Shown here one piece after another: positions 8,343 through 18,974 of a stretch of 64,000 nt of DNA. Position 1 is the first letter of the stretch, and each line of letters starts with the position of its first letter. The stretch is taken from assembly GCA_031376425.1 (NCBI GenBank), contig JANMDR010000280.1, positions 1 to 64,000 on the forward strand. Direction: 5' to 3'. This DNA comes from JANMDR01 sp031376425. Its GTDB lineage: Bacteria > Pseudomonadota > Gammaproteobacteria > Burkholderiales > Usitatibacteraceae. Made by a program: the position numbers and the translations under genes. The notes beneath the pieces were generated by a model, which was given only the letters and a program-made list of their open reading frames with translations, was not told where the DNA came from and ran no database searches.

Positions 8343-9791
8343 TTACAGTGCTTTTAATTCCGTAATAATCTTCGCCACTGCTTCTTGGCCGCCGCCGTAG
8401 TACATGCGGCAGTTGTCTTTGTAGAATAAGGCGTTTTCAATACCGGAGAAACCGGAGCCTTTGCCGCGTTTGTTGACGATGACGTTTTTGGCATAGTCAA
8501 CGTTCAAAATCGGCATGCCGTAAATCGGGCTATTTTTGTCGGTTCGGGCAACAGGGTTTACCACGTCGTTTGCGCCGATAACAAACACCACATCCGCCTG
8601 CGGAAACTCGGGGTTGATGTCTTCAATATCAACGATTAAATCGTAGCTCACACCGGCTTCAGCTAGCAGCACATTCATGTGACCGGGCATGCGTCCGGCT
8701 ACGGGGTGAATCGCAAATTTTACTTCAACACCTTTTTCCTGCAGCATTTTGGAGAGTTCCCAAATTTTATGCTGCGCCTGTGCTACCGCCATGCCGTAGC
8801 CCGGCACGATCACCACTTTTGACGCGTACGCCATTAAAGCCGCAACGTCGTTGGCTTCGATTGGTTTTTGTGTGCCTTCTACTGCGGCGCTTGCCGCCTG
8901 ATTACCAACAGGGGGGGTGATGAGTTTAGAGATAGGCCGGTTCATCGCTTTAGCCATCAATTGCGTGAGCAGCGTGCCCGCTGCACCCACCACAATACCG
9001 GCAATAATCATCGCGGCGTTGTTGAGCACAAAGCCTTCCAAGCCTACCGCCAAGCCGGTAAAGGCGTTGTACAGCGAGATGATTACCGGCATATCGGCAC
9101 CGCCAATTGGCAAGGTCATCAACACGCCGAATAACAGCGCAGTGACAAAAAACGCAATCACAATTTCGGTGGATGGGAAGGGCTGCACCACAATCATAAT
9201 GCCTAAAATGATCGAGGCAGCAAAGGTGCCAAAGCTCACCGCGTGGTGCGCTGGAAGTGCGTAGGTTTTGTTCATCAGGCCCTGTAGTTTGGCAAACGCA
9301 ATAGCGCTGCCAGAGAACGAGATAGCACCAATCAACGCGCCCACTACTGCCAAAGTTTTAAATACCATGCCGTGATGGGCTGCACCTGCTGGTACGGTAT
9401 CCGCACTCAAGCCGGATAGTGCAAACAATTCCACCGCAGCAATCGCCGCGGCTGCGCCGCCGCCCATGCCGTTGTAAATAGCGATCATTTGCGGCATATC
9501 AGTCATTGCCACTTTTTTGCCAGTGCTCCAAGCAATACCACCGCCTAAGGCGATCGCTGCAATCATCAACCCGTAGGTAAGTGGTAAATTAGCAGCTTTT
9601 AAAATTTCTGGATGCACAAAAGTAGCAAGGGTTGCCACCAACATGCCCCAACCCGCCATAACGATACCGCCTTGGGCAGTAACCGGCGAGCTCATTTTCT
9701 TTAAGCCCAGAATGAACATTACCGCCGCTAAAAAATAGCTGCAGTTAACGAGATTCATCAACAGCGCGTGATTGGATAAAAGACTATTCAT
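8343..9791 (-). CDS. pntB: NAD(P) transhydrogenase subunit beta
   Basis: Membrane and NADP(H)-binding subunit of the proton-translocating transhydrogenase, which uses the proton motive force to make NADPH from NADH. About 482 aa, with roughly nine membrane segments in the N-terminal 280 residues and the NADP-binding domain III at the C terminus (VIVPGYGMAVAQAQHKI, HPVAGRMPGHMNVLLAEA, FVIGANDVVNP). The ATG at 9791 was chosen; a GTG one codon upstream is possible. The start lies within bases of the preceding subunit's stop, so translation is coupled. Confidence 0.95.
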   Translation of the reverse strand: MNSLLSNHALLMNLVNCSYFLAAVMFILGLKKMSSPVTAQGGIVMAGWGMLVATLATFVHPEILKAANLPLTYGLMIAAIALGGGIAWSTGKKVAMTDMPQMIAIYNGMGGGAAAAIAAVELFALSGLSADTVPAGAAHHGMVFKTLAVVGALIGAISFSGSAIAFAKLQGLMNKTYALPAHHAVSFGTFAASIILGIMIVVQPFPSTEIVIAFFVTALLFGVLMTLPIGGADMPVIISLYNAFTGLAVGLEGFVLNNAAMIIAGIVVGAAGTLLTQLMAKAMNRPISKLITPPVGNQAASAAVEGTQKPIEANDVAALMAYASKVVIVPGYGMAVAQAQHKIWELSKMLQEKGVEVKFAIHPVAGRMPGHMNVLLAEAGVSYDLIVDIEDINPEFPQADVVFVIGANDVVNPVARTDKNSPIYGMPILNVDYAKNVIVNKRGKGSGFSGIENALFYKDNCRMYYGGGQEAVAKIITELKAL

Positions 9792-9793
9792 CA

Positions 9794-10084
9794 CTATTCC
9801 CCCGCCTTTTTGCTGGACTTAAACATGCCCAACATGCGTTCAGTAACCACATAGCCACCCACTGCATTCATGGCGGCAAGTGCTACAGCAAAAAAGCCAA
9901 TAGCTTGTTCGCCTGGGTTGCCAGCTTTGCCCAGCGCTACCATGGCACCCACCAGCACGATACCGTGCACAAAATTAGAGCCAGACATTAATGGTGTGTG
10001 CAAAATAACTGGCACGCGTGAGATGACTTCATAGCCGCAAAAAGCGGCCAGCATAAAAATATAGAGCGGATTAAAATCAATCAT
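9794..10084 (-). CDS. pntA2: NAD(P) transhydrogenase subunit alpha, membrane part
   Basis: A 96-aa membrane protein (three to four hydrophobic helices, with SGSNFVHGIVLVGAM) matching the C-terminal membrane domain of PntA. In this lineage alpha is split in two polypeptides, giving a three-gene pntA1–pntA2–pntB operon. The start at 10084 is preceded by GGGAG at good spacing; the longer open frame upstream overlaps the pntA1 3' end and is unlikely to be used. Confidence 0.9.
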   Translation of the reverse strand: MIDFNPLYIFMLAAFCGYEVISRVPVILHTPLMSGSNFVHGIVLVGAMVALGKAGNPGEQAIGFFAVALAAMNAVGGYVVTERMLGMFKSSKKAGE

Positions 10085-10109
10085 GGTTTCTCCCTTTATG
10101 GTTTTAAAA

Positions 10110-11234
10110 TTACAGACCGAGTGTTTTCTTGGATGGCTCATGCATCATTGCACCGTCTTTGGTGTAGACCATACCCTTAAGAATTTCATCTTCCCAATCC
10201 AGTGTGAGTGCGCCGTCTTTAACGATCAGTTGTAAAAAATTAAAGAGGTTTTTGGAATACATTTCTGAAGCATGAATAGGCATTGCCGCAGGTACATTTA
10301 CCGGTCCATAAATACGCACACCATCAATATCCACGGTTTTTCCAGCTTCGGTAAAGGCGCAATTGCCGCCGGACTCTGCGGCTAAATCAACCACCACGCT
10401 ACCGGGCTTCATGCCGCGAATCATCGCCTCACTAATGATTTTTGGTGCCGCCCGTCCTGGAATCGCCGCCGTCGTAATCAAGGCATCACAAGCGGCAACG
10501 TGCTTGGCAAGCACTGCTTGTTGCTGGGCTTTTTCTTCTTCGGTGAGTTCGCGCGCATAACCGCCTGAGCCTTCGGCCCCAGAAACGGCACTAATAAATT
10601 TTGCACCAAGCGATTCTATTTGTTCCTTCGTTGCTGAACGCACATCATAGGCCTCAACAATCGCGCCTAGGCGTCTTGCCGTTGCAATCGCCTGCAAACC
10701 GGCCACGCCTGCGCCAATAACAACTACCCGCGCGGGTCTAATCGTGCCTGCGGCTGTGGTCAGCATGGGGAAAAACTTTGGGCACATTTGCGCGGCCATC
10801 AGCACAATTTGGTAGCCAGCCACTGCGGCTTGAGATGACAAGGAATCCATTGCCTGTCCACGCGTGGTGCGCGGTACCAGTTCCATTGCAAAGCTGGTAA
10901 TTTTCTTGGCTAATAGCTTTTGTACTTTGGCGAGGTCTTTGCCGGGCGATAAATATGAAAGCAATATTGATCCATCGGGCATGGCATCAATTTCCGCCTC
11001 TGAAGGCGGCTGTACCCGTAAGATAATTTGTGCGCCGCTGTAGGTTTGTGCGGCACCGCTGGCAAACTTTACGTCGCTGTATTGGCTATTTGGATAGAAA
11101 GCCGAGAGCCCCGCGTTGGCTTCCAACACTAAATCTGCTCCCAGTGGTTTAAGTTTTTTGGCAACTTCAGGAATAAGCGCAACGCGGGTTTCGCCGATTA
11201 CGCTTTCTTTGCACACTGCAATGGTCACTGCCAT
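10110..11234 (-). CDS. pntA1: NAD(P) transhydrogenase subunit alpha, NAD-binding part
   Basis: Domain I of the transhydrogenase, binding NAD(H), 374 aa. It resembles alanine dehydrogenase in the N-terminal half (AVCKESVIGETRVALIPEV). A Rossmann motif VVIGAGVAGLQAIATARRLGA lies around residue 170, followed by the mobile-loop region. No membrane helices are present, in agreement with the split alpha subunit whose membrane part is the next gene 25 bases downstream. First gene of the operon. Confidence 0.95.
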   Translation of the reverse strand: MAVTIAVCKESVIGETRVALIPEVAKKLKPLGADLVLEANAGLSAFYPNSQYSDVKFASGAAQTYSGAQIILRVQPPSEAEIDAMPDGSILLSYLSPGKDLAKVQKLLAKKITSFAMELVPRTTRGQAMDSLSSQAAVAGYQIVLMAAQMCPKFFPMLTTAAGTIRPARVVVIGAGVAGLQAIATARRLGAIVEAYDVRSATKEQIESLGAKFISAVSGAEGSGGYARELTEEEKAQQQAVLAKHVAACDALITTAAIPGRAAPKIISEAMIRGMKPGSVVVDLAAESGGNCAFTEAGKTVDIDGVRIYGPVNVPAAMPIHASEMYSKNLFNFLQLIVKDGALTLDWEDEILKGMVYTKDGAMMHEPSKKTLGL

Positions 11235-11466
11235 GGAGCCTCCAATAATGACTAATTTTTAGGGTCTAGCGGTAGTTTTGCTCGGTTTAAAGTTGTGCTT
11301 CGAGCGTTCTGGCTAGCTGATTTTTTATACAGCTCATTTATAAAAATGTGATTCAAGTTACAGTGTAACGCAAGCAATGGATGACGAGTAGATTGCTGCG
11401 GTAAGCATCTTGAATGCGCGTTACAATCTGATGTAAAAATGAAACAACTAACAGCGTTAATAGCAC

Positions 11467-12660
11467 TTAAAGCGGTAAAGGCCGCGCATGTTCAAACACA
11501 TCCAAGGCCGCATCACAGTTTTTACTAAAACCAATAACCTTGAAAAACTCCCCCATTTCAGCCGGTGACACTAGTCGTTGAATCTCCGAACTGTGCTTAA
11601 GCATGCCTAGATTGTCATCATTTTGCGGTGTTATCTCAAGTAGACCGGCCTGAATTAAAAATTGTGCTTGCGTGGTGTAGCCACAAAGCGTTAAGCCCGC
11701 AGCAGTGCCCACATGGGCAACAGCAGAAAAATCTACGTGCGCGGTGATATCTTGCAGTCCCGGCAAATAGAATGGATCGGTGTGGGCGAAATGACGGTAG
11801 TGGCACATCAAGGTGCCGGTGCTGCGGCTTGGGTGATAATATTCAGCCGCGCGAAAACCATAGTCGATCAGCAATATAGCACCGCTCGATAAGCTTGCAG
11901 CGAGTGCGCCAATCCATGATTGCGCCTGTACACAAACTTCCGTTTCGTAGCATGAGGACTGCGGTTGTGTCAGGTAACGTTGTTTAATGGTAATCGCAGT
12001 ATTGAAGATGTTTTCGTGGGTGGCGGCATCTAAGTCACACCATGCAAAACCATCAGGGGAATTTTCAACGCCACGCACCACAGTTTCAACGTCATTAAAA
12101 CGAACAATGTGTACCGGTAAAACATCCAGAACTTCATTGGCAATAATAGCGCCTGAAAAATTTTCAGGCAGGGTGTTTAGCCACTCTAGGCGTTCTGCTA
12201 AATGGGCTGGAAGTGCTTGTAACCGCTGCCTTTGCCGCTGTGCTAGGTCGGCACTTACTTCCAGCAAGTAATATTTCTCTGGTAAGCAGTTAAGCTTATC
12301 AAGCGCTAATAAAATATCCCACGCTAATTTGCCAGAACCTGGACCGAGTTCTAACACTGATCCTTTGGTTTGGGTGATGGTGGTGGCGATGGCGCGCGCC
12401 ATGCATTGCCCAAATAGTGCAGATATTTCTGGTGCTGTAACAAAATCGCCATCAGCGCCAAATTTCTTTGCGCCAGCAGAGTAGTAACCCAAACCCGGTG
12501 CATAAAGCACTAAATTCATATAGTCCGAAAATGAAATTTTGCCGCCCGCAGCAAAAATTGCCTCACGTATGTGCTTAGCGCAAGCAACGGAGTGCGCTAG
12601 CGCCTCGGCATCGGGCAAGGGCATTTGCGGAGTTTGGTTCTTACTTAAAGGTGTTTTCAT
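11467..12660 (-). CDS. MidA/NDUFAF7-family SAM-dependent methyltransferase
   Basis: 397 aa of the DUF185 family, whose eukaryotic member NDUFAF7 dimethylates an arginine of complex I. The N-terminal segment ISFSDYMNLVLYAPGLGYYS is a family hallmark. The SAM-binding loop VLELGPGSGKLAWDIL lies around residue 105, followed by the acidic strand YYLLEVSADLAQRQ and IIANEVLDVLPVH. The bacterial substrate is not established. Divergent from the pteridine reductase gene, 73 bases apart. Confidence 0.88.
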   Translation of the reverse strand: MKTPLSKNQTPQMPLPDAEALAHSVACAKHIREAIFAAGGKISFSDYMNLVLYAPGLGYYSAGAKKFGADGDFVTAPEISALFGQCMARAIATTITQTKGSVLELGPGSGKLAWDILLALDKLNCLPEKYYLLEVSADLAQRQRQRLQALPAHLAERLEWLNTLPENFSGAIIANEVLDVLPVHIVRFNDVETVVRGVENSPDGFAWCDLDAATHENIFNTAITIKQRYLTQPQSSCYETEVCVQAQSWIGALAASLSSGAILLIDYGFRAAEYYHPSRSTGTLMCHYRHFAHTDPFYLPGLQDITAHVDFSAVAHVGTAAGLTLCGYTTQAQFLIQAGLLEITPQNDDNLGMLKHSSEIQRLVSPAEMGEFFKVIGFSKNCDAALDVFEHARPLPL

Positions 12661-12733
12661 ATAATTTATTTGTTAACTGGAATGCTAAACTTAGTCTCTA
12701 TTCCTATTGTCGAACTCATAAGCAAATTATCCC

Positions 12734-13525
12734 ATGCCCTCAAGCGTCATTAATAATAAAAATAAGCTTACCGCGCAGCCAATTCCTACAATTTTAATTA
12801 CTGGTGCCGCCAAACGGGTGGGCGCTGAAATTAGCCGTGCCTTGCATAAACAGGGTGCAAGAGTCATCGTGCATTGCCATCATTCCCGCGCAGAGGCCGA
12901 TGCCTTGGCCCTGCAGCTCAATGCCTTACGGGCTGAATCTTGTGCCATTGTTCAGGGTGATTTGCTGGATATTGAAGGGCTGAGCGGCTTGGTGGATGAA
13001 GCACATGCGGCCTTTGGTGTACTCACCGGCTTAGTTAATAATGCTTCGGCGTTTTACCCTACACCAGTTGGCGAAATTACCCTAAGGCACTGGGATGAGT
13101 TGTTAGGGTCCAACTTAAAAGCGCCACTTTTTTTATCCCAAGCCATGGCACCCTATTTGTCGCAAACACAGGGTGCCATCGTTAATATTGTCGATATTCA
13201 CGCGGAGCGGCCGCTAAAAGATTTTGTGGTATATACCGCTGCCAAGGCAGGATTGGCAGGGCTTACGCGGGCACTAGCTGTTGAGTTGGGGCCGCGTATC
13301 CGTGTGAATGGTGTATCACCAGGCGCTATTTTGTGGCCAGAGCCAGGGCACTCCGGTGATACTTACACGCCCGCTGAACGGGCTAGAATCTTAGCGCAAA
13401 TTCCATTGAGCCGCGTGGGAGAGCCTAGCGATATTGCTGAAGCCGTGTGCTATTTTATGTTACATGCGCCTTATATTACTGGACAAATCTTGGCTGTGGA
13501 TGGCGGACGCAGCAATGCGCTTTAG
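12734..13525 (+). CDS. Pteridine reductase, FolM-like short-chain dehydrogenase
   Basis: A 263-aa SDR. The cofactor loop is ITGAAKRVGAEISRALHKQG; the Arg in GAAKRVG is characteristic of NADPH-dependent pteridine reductases. NNAS, the catalytic YTAAKAG (Y-x3-K) and the C-terminal YITGQILAVDGGRS are all present. The family reduces dihydropterins such as dihydromonapterin or dihydrofolate. The divergent MidA–pteridine reductase pair is often seen in betaproteobacteria. ATG at 12734, no strong ribosome site. Confidence 0.85.
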   Translation: MPSSVINNKNKLTAQPIPTILITGAAKRVGAEISRALHKQGARVIVHCHHSRAEADALALQLNALRAESCAIVQGDLLDIEGLSGLVDEAHAAFGVLTGLVNNASAFYPTPVGEITLRHWDELLGSNLKAPLFLSQAMAPYLSQTQGAIVNIVDIHAERPLKDFVVYTAAKAGLAGLTRALAVELGPRIRVNGVSPGAILWPEPGHSGDTYTPAERARILAQIPLSRVGEPSDIAEAVCYFMLHAPYITGQILAVDGGRSNAL

Positions 13526-13556
13526 CGCTAATTCTTAAATTAATCAGCGGTCAGTT

Positions 13557-14915
13557 ATGCTTAGAGTTCGATTCATTTTGAGTACAGCTATGGCATTAGT
13601 TCTCAACGGGTGTGGGAACCTCACCCCCCCTGCAATAAACATTCCTGCAGTAAATTTGAATGACGATAAATTGCTAAATATTGATGCGGCTATTAATGGC
13701 TATATTTCCCGTAAACAGATGCCTGGTGCGGTATTTTTGGTGCATCAAGAATCTAGCCAGCGTCCGATTGAATATCTAACACATAAACGTGCATACGGTG
13801 CCTTGCAATATGCTGTAGATGCCCAAAAAACAACCATCTCTACTGTATTTGATGCCGCTTCTTTAACCAAGCCAGTGGCCACAGCGCCATCGGTGTTGCG
13901 TTTAGCCGAAATGGGCAAGCTTGAGTTAGATGCCCCTGTTGCTAAATACCTGCCCAATTGTTTTGGTAGCGAAAACAGGGCTGGCGTACAGGCAATAACA
14001 ATTCGTCATTTGCTTACGCACACTTCCAGTTTGCCTGCTGGGCTAGCGTCCAGTCTGGATTATTCCGGTGACGCGCGTAAAAAAGTGTTGATGCACGCTT
14101 GCGCTCAAGCACCCACGCACGCGGTAGGTAAATTTTTTCGCTACTCGGATATTAATTTTATTTTACTAGGCTTCATCGTTGAAGCGGTGAGTGGAGTGCG
14201 GCTCGATCAGTTTGCCGATGAGCACATTTTTACGCCACTGAAAATGCAGCAAACGCGATTTACGCCACTGTTGAGTACGTCATCTGGTAAAGCACCCATT
14301 ACTAAAAATTTGATCGCGCCTACGCAAATGGGCGGCACCAAACCGTTGGATTCCATAACCCGCTTGCATCTGGATCTTGCCAAGGGCGAAATATTGCAAG
14401 GGGTTGTGCATGATCCCACTTCCCGACTAATGGGCGGTGTAGCGGGGCATGCGGGTCTATTCACCACTGTGGATGATCTGAGTCGTTATGCGCGTATGTT
14501 GCTTAACGGTGGCACGCTTGATGGCGTACAGGTGCTGACCCGAGAGAGCGTGGTGTTGATGCAGCAAGCGCAGACTGAATCAAGTGTAATGTCTATTAGT
14601 GAACCGATAGTAAGCAATATTGAGCGCACGGCAGGATGGGATATGAATTCCCCATTTTCGCGTCCACGCGGCACGGTAACGGCAGATGGCAAATCGTTGG
14701 GACTATCTTTTTCGAGCTTTGGCCATACTGGGTTTACGGGGTGTGTGTTGTGGATTGATCCCGCACGCAATGGGTTCTATGTGTTGCTGTCAAATCGGGT
14801 ATACCCGAATGATGCTGCGAAGATACTTGATTTGTATATTGAGTTGGGCGACTTAGTCACGCCGCTTCTAGATGGCTCGTCTTTAGAGATAGATCGAAAA
14901 AAACCTCTAAAGTAG
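13557..14915 (+). CDS. Serine beta-lactamase-like hydrolase, lipoprotein
   Basis: 452 aa of the beta-lactamase/class C family (PF00144-type). A lipobox LVLNGC near residue 19 predicts an outer or inner membrane lipoprotein. The catalytic S-x-x-K appears in DAASLTKPVATA, the Y-x-N in FRYSDINFILLG, and HTGFTG takes the place of the KTG box near the C terminus. Such proteins include esterases, peptidases and peptidoglycan-modifying enzymes; no antibiotic resistance role can be inferred. It starts 31 bases after the pteridine reductase gene. Confidence 0.85.
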   Translation: MLRVRFILSTAMALVLNGCGNLTPPAINIPAVNLNDDKLLNIDAAINGYISRKQMPGAVFLVHQESSQRPIEYLTHKRAYGALQYAVDAQKTTISTVFDAASLTKPVATAPSVLRLAEMGKLELDAPVAKYLPNCFGSENRAGVQAITIRHLLTHTSSLPAGLASSLDYSGDARKKVLMHACAQAPTHAVGKFFRYSDINFILLGFIVEAVSGVRLDQFADEHIFTPLKMQQTRFTPLLSTSSGKAPITKNLIAPTQMGGTKPLDSITRLHLDLAKGEILQGVVHDPTSRLMGGVAGHAGLFTTVDDLSRYARMLLNGGTLDGVQVLTRESVVLMQQAQTESSVMSISEPIVSNIERTAGWDMNSPFSRPRGTVTADGKSLGLSFSSFGHTGFTGCVLWIDPARNGFYVLLSNRVYPNDAAKILDLYIELGDLVTPLLDGSSLEIDRKKPLK

Positions 14916-14944
14916 GGCGCCTTGGTGCCAGCAATGCGCAGCAG

Positions 14945-15910
14945 TTATCGGCAATTTGAATCAGGCTTATTCCCGCGCGTAATGGCGATATTGGCAAAAT
15001 AAACTGTATCGGGTTTGTGTTGATTGAGCGCCGCGTTGTGTTTGCGGTAAATACCCCACTTGGGTCGCATATGGTTGGCACCGGTACGCCACAGTGCTAG
15101 GCCGCGCTTCTCAATCGTTAGGACTACTTCATTTTTTTGGTTTCGCAACGTTAGCGCGTAGTGTCCTTGCGAATTTGAGAATGTAATTTCTTCTTTGGCT
15201 TCTATCCATTGGCCTTGCACGGCGGCAAGCGGAACGTTACCAAGCGTTATCGATTGCGCCGCATCTTTTTGGTTGTCGCCCACATAGCGTACTTCCATTT
15301 TTCCGTTCGCCAAAGGTGTGAAGGTGATGAGCGGCGGATCAGAAAATTTGCCACCATGCGCCTTTATTTGATGAATGTGCGTAAAACTCGATGAAAACTT
15401 CATTTCTGGCGCAATACGAAACTGCCACGCGTAACTAAAGGTCTCGCCTTCTTTCGCTTTAAAAGTATCATGTGCAGTACCGACGCTTGGCGCAATTTTG
15501 ATCTCGGTACGGGAACGGTCACCACCGTTGGCAAGCGTCACCATATCTTGATTAACATCGGTTGGTTCGATGGCGATCATCGCAAAATGCTCACCGACAA
15601 TGCCGTCACCCGCTACTTCAAAAACATGTGGTCGTATTGGTGTGTAAACGCTATCGCTGGGTGATTCAACAGCACCCACGCCCATGAATTGCTCTATATG
15701 GGCGTAGGTCGTGGTGGACGATGCCATATTTTTTATAGCTCTTGCATTTACGCAAAGCGTATTGCCAACAATACCTGAAAAATTAAGCGGTGCGTTATCG
15801 GCTATAGCCATTGACGCACCAGTTGTAGCTTCTACCGAATTAACTGTAGTGGTGCAAGCTCCACACAGCAGTGTGCATGCGATGGTTAAATTTAGTGATG
15901 ATTTTTGCAT
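14945..15910 (-). CDS. Putative polysaccharide lyase, jelly-roll type, lipoprotein
   Basis: 321 aa with a lipoprotein signal (LTIACTLLCGAC, lipid-modified Cys around residue 19). The body is all-beta in character and has features reminiscent of the heparin-lyase-I-like/PL13–PL20 jelly-roll group: FSYAWQFRIAPEMKFSSSF, then THIHQIKAHGG with two His and a Lys, and the C-terminal MRPKWGIYRKHN. It lies at the 3' end of the uronate cluster, next to a TonB receptor, which supports a depolymerase role on an acidic polysaccharide. Family-level assignment is tentative; the substrate is unknown. Confidence 0.55.
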   Translation of the reverse strand: MQKSSLNLTIACTLLCGACTTTVNSVEATTGASMAIADNAPLNFSGIVGNTLCVNARAIKNMASSTTTYAHIEQFMGVGAVESPSDSVYTPIRPHVFEVAGDGIVGEHFAMIAIEPTDVNQDMVTLANGGDRSRTEIKIAPSVGTAHDTFKAKEGETFSYAWQFRIAPEMKFSSSFTHIHQIKAHGGKFSDPPLITFTPLANGKMEVRYVGDNQKDAAQSITLGNVPLAAVQGQWIEAKEEITFSNSQGHYALTLRNQKNEVVLTIEKRGLALWRTGANHMRPKWGIYRKHNAALNQHKPDTVYFANIAITRGNKPDSNCR

Positions 15911-15938
15911 GCTGGCGTCAGTAATGTCAGTATAAATA

Positions 15939-15976
15939 TGCTTGGAGGAGCCCTATTTTAGGGCTCCTCCAAGGCA
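15939..15976. terminator. CCCTA/TAGGG hairpin near the 5' end of the putative lyase gene
   Basis: A nearly perfect stem: TGCTTGGAGGAGCCCTA paired with TAGGGCTCCTCCAAGGCA, loop of four bases or fewer. It lies about 30 bases upstream of the lyase-like ORF and downstream of the TonB receptor, so it may end the receptor transcript and separate it from the last gene. Confidence 0.6.
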
Positions 15977-16150
15977 TTAATGTAGCTTAAAAATTACAAT
16001 TAAAGCGAATGCCGTTGTATCTAAATGTATTGCGCAAGGGCGTCCTCGATCAAACTCGATAACCCGTTATGCGTTGTATATAGTCAAAATACAAGCAAAA
16101 AAATCAGCGACCATCGGGAGTGCAAACCAAATGGTTGTTCGTTCATGCCG

Positions 16151-18822
16151 CTAAAACTTAACCCGCAGTCCGAGCGAGTAACGGCGTTCTGAAAGCGCAT
16201 AGCTGTTGAGTGCTGTTTTATTAAAGTTGCTGATTTCCACTGTCGCCGAATCTTTTGGAATCAAATTCTGCGCTTGGAAGGAAAGAGCAAAGCTCTTGTT
16301 GAGATCAAACCCAAATTGCGCATCAAGCTGAGACCGTGCGGCAATCACATCTGGTCGTCCTTGTGTGAATTCAAACACCGCATCATCACGCCAGTTGTAG
16401 GCGAGGCGTGCTGAAAATGCTCCTCTTTCGTAAAGGCCGACCAGATTGTAGCTGTGCTTAGAAGTTGCTACTAAAGGGAAGCCATTGCTGTCTTTGCTAT
16501 CCGCATACGTGTAGTTTGCAATGATGCCTAAGCCGTCCAGTGGGGCTGGTAGGAAATCGAAGAACTGCTGGACTCCCACTTCAATGCCGCGAACCTTGGC
16601 AGAGGCAATGTTAAACGGTCGTGAAGTTCTGAACACCCCTGAGGATTCAAAACCAGCGATAGTTTCTTCAATGGTCCCGTTGGCGATGAAATCCTTTACC
16701 TTTTTATGAAAGAGGGCGCCGGAAACTAGCGAGCTCTTGCCGGTGTAGTATTCAAATGACGCGTCCAAGTTGGTCGAAATCGGCGGTGTTAGTTGCGCGT
16801 TGCCGCCCCTGAGGTCAGATTTGTCTGGTTGATAAATGTGCTGGGCGCTAGGTCCGCCAAACCGGCGCGCTGTAAAGTTCGCGAGGCTGAAAATCTAACT
16901 AGAAACTTGTCGGTTGCTTCAATAACCAAATTCGCACTCGGCAGAATATTCTTGTAAGAATTTTTGTCAGTTGTCGGCGTCGGAATGAGCACGTTGGCAT
17001 TGTTAATTCTGCGTGTGATGAGCGCGATCGTGTCGGCTGAAAAATCAGTGTTGGAGAAACGAACGCCTACGTTGAGTTTTGCTGGTCGGCCAAAGATGTC
17101 GTTTTCACCTTGCGCCATCAAATATCCACCAACCGTTTTCTCGGTAATCTTGTAATCGCGCGCATCATTGCGAAGGTAACCGTTTGGCGTATCAATCCCC
17201 GGCTCAGTTGCCAACACTCGTGGAATTAAAAAACCGGTATTGGGATAGAACGACGCAAACTCGCGGGGAAAATTACCAGATATGCCGCTCAAAAAATTTG
17301 GGTCGCCCGGTACCGCGAACGGTGCTAGTTCAGCGGCCGTGGCGAGGCCGCGGCTTCGGTACGCTTCAGAAATTGCGCGTAGATCAACATAGCGCAGACC
17401 TGAGCTAATTTTAATGGTGTCGTTGACTCTATAGCTAAGGTCAAATTTTCCGGTACGTTCCTCCAGTGCTGCAGGTAAAAGGTTGGCGCGTAGGGTGAGG
17501 GTACCGGTAGTTGGAAAAAGGTAGTTGCTCGAAATATTGGGATTAAATACGGTACCGACTGGCCTTTGAAATGTCAGGCTTGGAATTGGGCCATTGCGAA
17601 AATCATAATTGCCAACTACATTGGCGGCAGTGTCGTTTACGATCACTTCGATTTTTTGTTTGAGTGTACCTTTACTGTAGTAGGCGTCGCCTTCGACGGT
17701 AAGGTCGTTGTTGTGATACTTTCCATTCAGGCCGTAAAGGTAACTCGCTGTTGGATCTTCACGACGTTGATTCTGGACTCGAACGGAACCTGTTGATTCT
17801 CCTGCGACAAGATAGCCATTTTCATTAACTGCATTGCGCACGATTAGCGCAGTGGGGCTTGTTGGTAGATTAAACGTGATTGCCTGATTTGTTCGGTCTG
17901 CTTCCACGCGCGAGTAGAGGCCATCAAGGGTAAGTACAAAATCCTTGCTGAGTCTCGCTTGAACCGCACCATTCACACCAACTCGTGACCGGTCAATATC
18001 AACATTTTCATATTGGAGTAACAACGGTGCCAAAACATTGGTAGTGCCACCGTTTAATCGGTCGAGCCAGTTATTGCGCTCAAATAGCTGCAGCTTGGAG
18101 GTACGCTTTTGATATTCGCCCGAAAGTAACACACCGATATTGCCGTCGGCAAATTTCGTGGCGTATAGACCCGATACCGTGGGCTCAAATTTTTTGGAGG
18201 CATCAGAGTAAGTATCCTGCGCACGTAAAAATGTAGTTGTTTTTTTGAAGTCAAATGGCTTTGGCGTGACCAAATTAATCGTACCACCGAGCCCGCCTTC
18301 GGCTTGATCGGCCAGTGGCGATTTGCGAACTTCGAGTCTGCTGAAAACCGAGGATGGAACGGCATCAAGTCCTGACGAGCGTCCGAGATTGTCATTTTCT
18401 GGCGGCGAAACCCGCGCGGAGAAACCTAGAAGCGTGCGCCCATCCACCTCAACCCGCACCTGCTGCAAACCGCGAATGTTTACCGCTTGGCCTTCGCCAA
18501 ACACTCGCGTGATTTGAACACCAGTTACACGCTGCAGGGCTTCGGCCACATTGGCGTCAGGTAGTTTCCCAACGTCTTCAGAGGTTATTACATCAACTAT
18601 TTGCGAAGATTCTTTTTTGATCTCCGCTGCCTTTTGCAAAGCGCCACGAATGCCGGTAACTACTATTGTTTCAACCGCTTCCCCTGCTGGTTTCGCTGGC
18701 TTCACCGGCTCGGTTTGCTGCGCGTATGCGGAAGGCATGCAACCAAGCATGGCGAGCGCGACAGCCGCAGTCAATATGCTTATTTTGCCGGGTTGTGACG
18801 ATACATTTAAATTAACGGACAT
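16151..18822 (-). pseudogene. TonB-dependent receptor, TonB-Xanth-Caul type, interrupted by a frameshift
   Basis: Outer-membrane receptor for active oligosaccharide import. The start at 18822 follows GAGGAGTT; the longer open frame upstream lacks a ribosome site. A signal peptide ends near PSAYAQ, then TonB-box-like ETIVVTGIRGAL, the plug (VITSEDVGKLPDANVAEAL, QVTRVFGEG-like strand, VNIRGL) and the barrel. The frame breaks near 16806–16809 at a C4 run: the first part ends with TSGAATRN, whereas the −1-shifted frame continues with GNAQLTPPISTN and DASFEYY, exactly as expected for the barrel, through to the terminal LRVKF with aromatic F. The full protein would be about 890 aa. Either a real mutation or a sequencing error. 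Confidence 0.85.
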
Positions 18823-18974
18823 TTTTAACTCCTCGAAGTGTACGGTGAATGTTGCTGCTTCTGCGCGTTCGGTGGCTTTCCCTATTTGCGCTTTGTGAAA
18901 CCTGTGGTAAAAACGACGAGCGGACACTCTTTTATCCCTACTCCAACGTCCGCGAACTCTCTAATAGAACAAAT

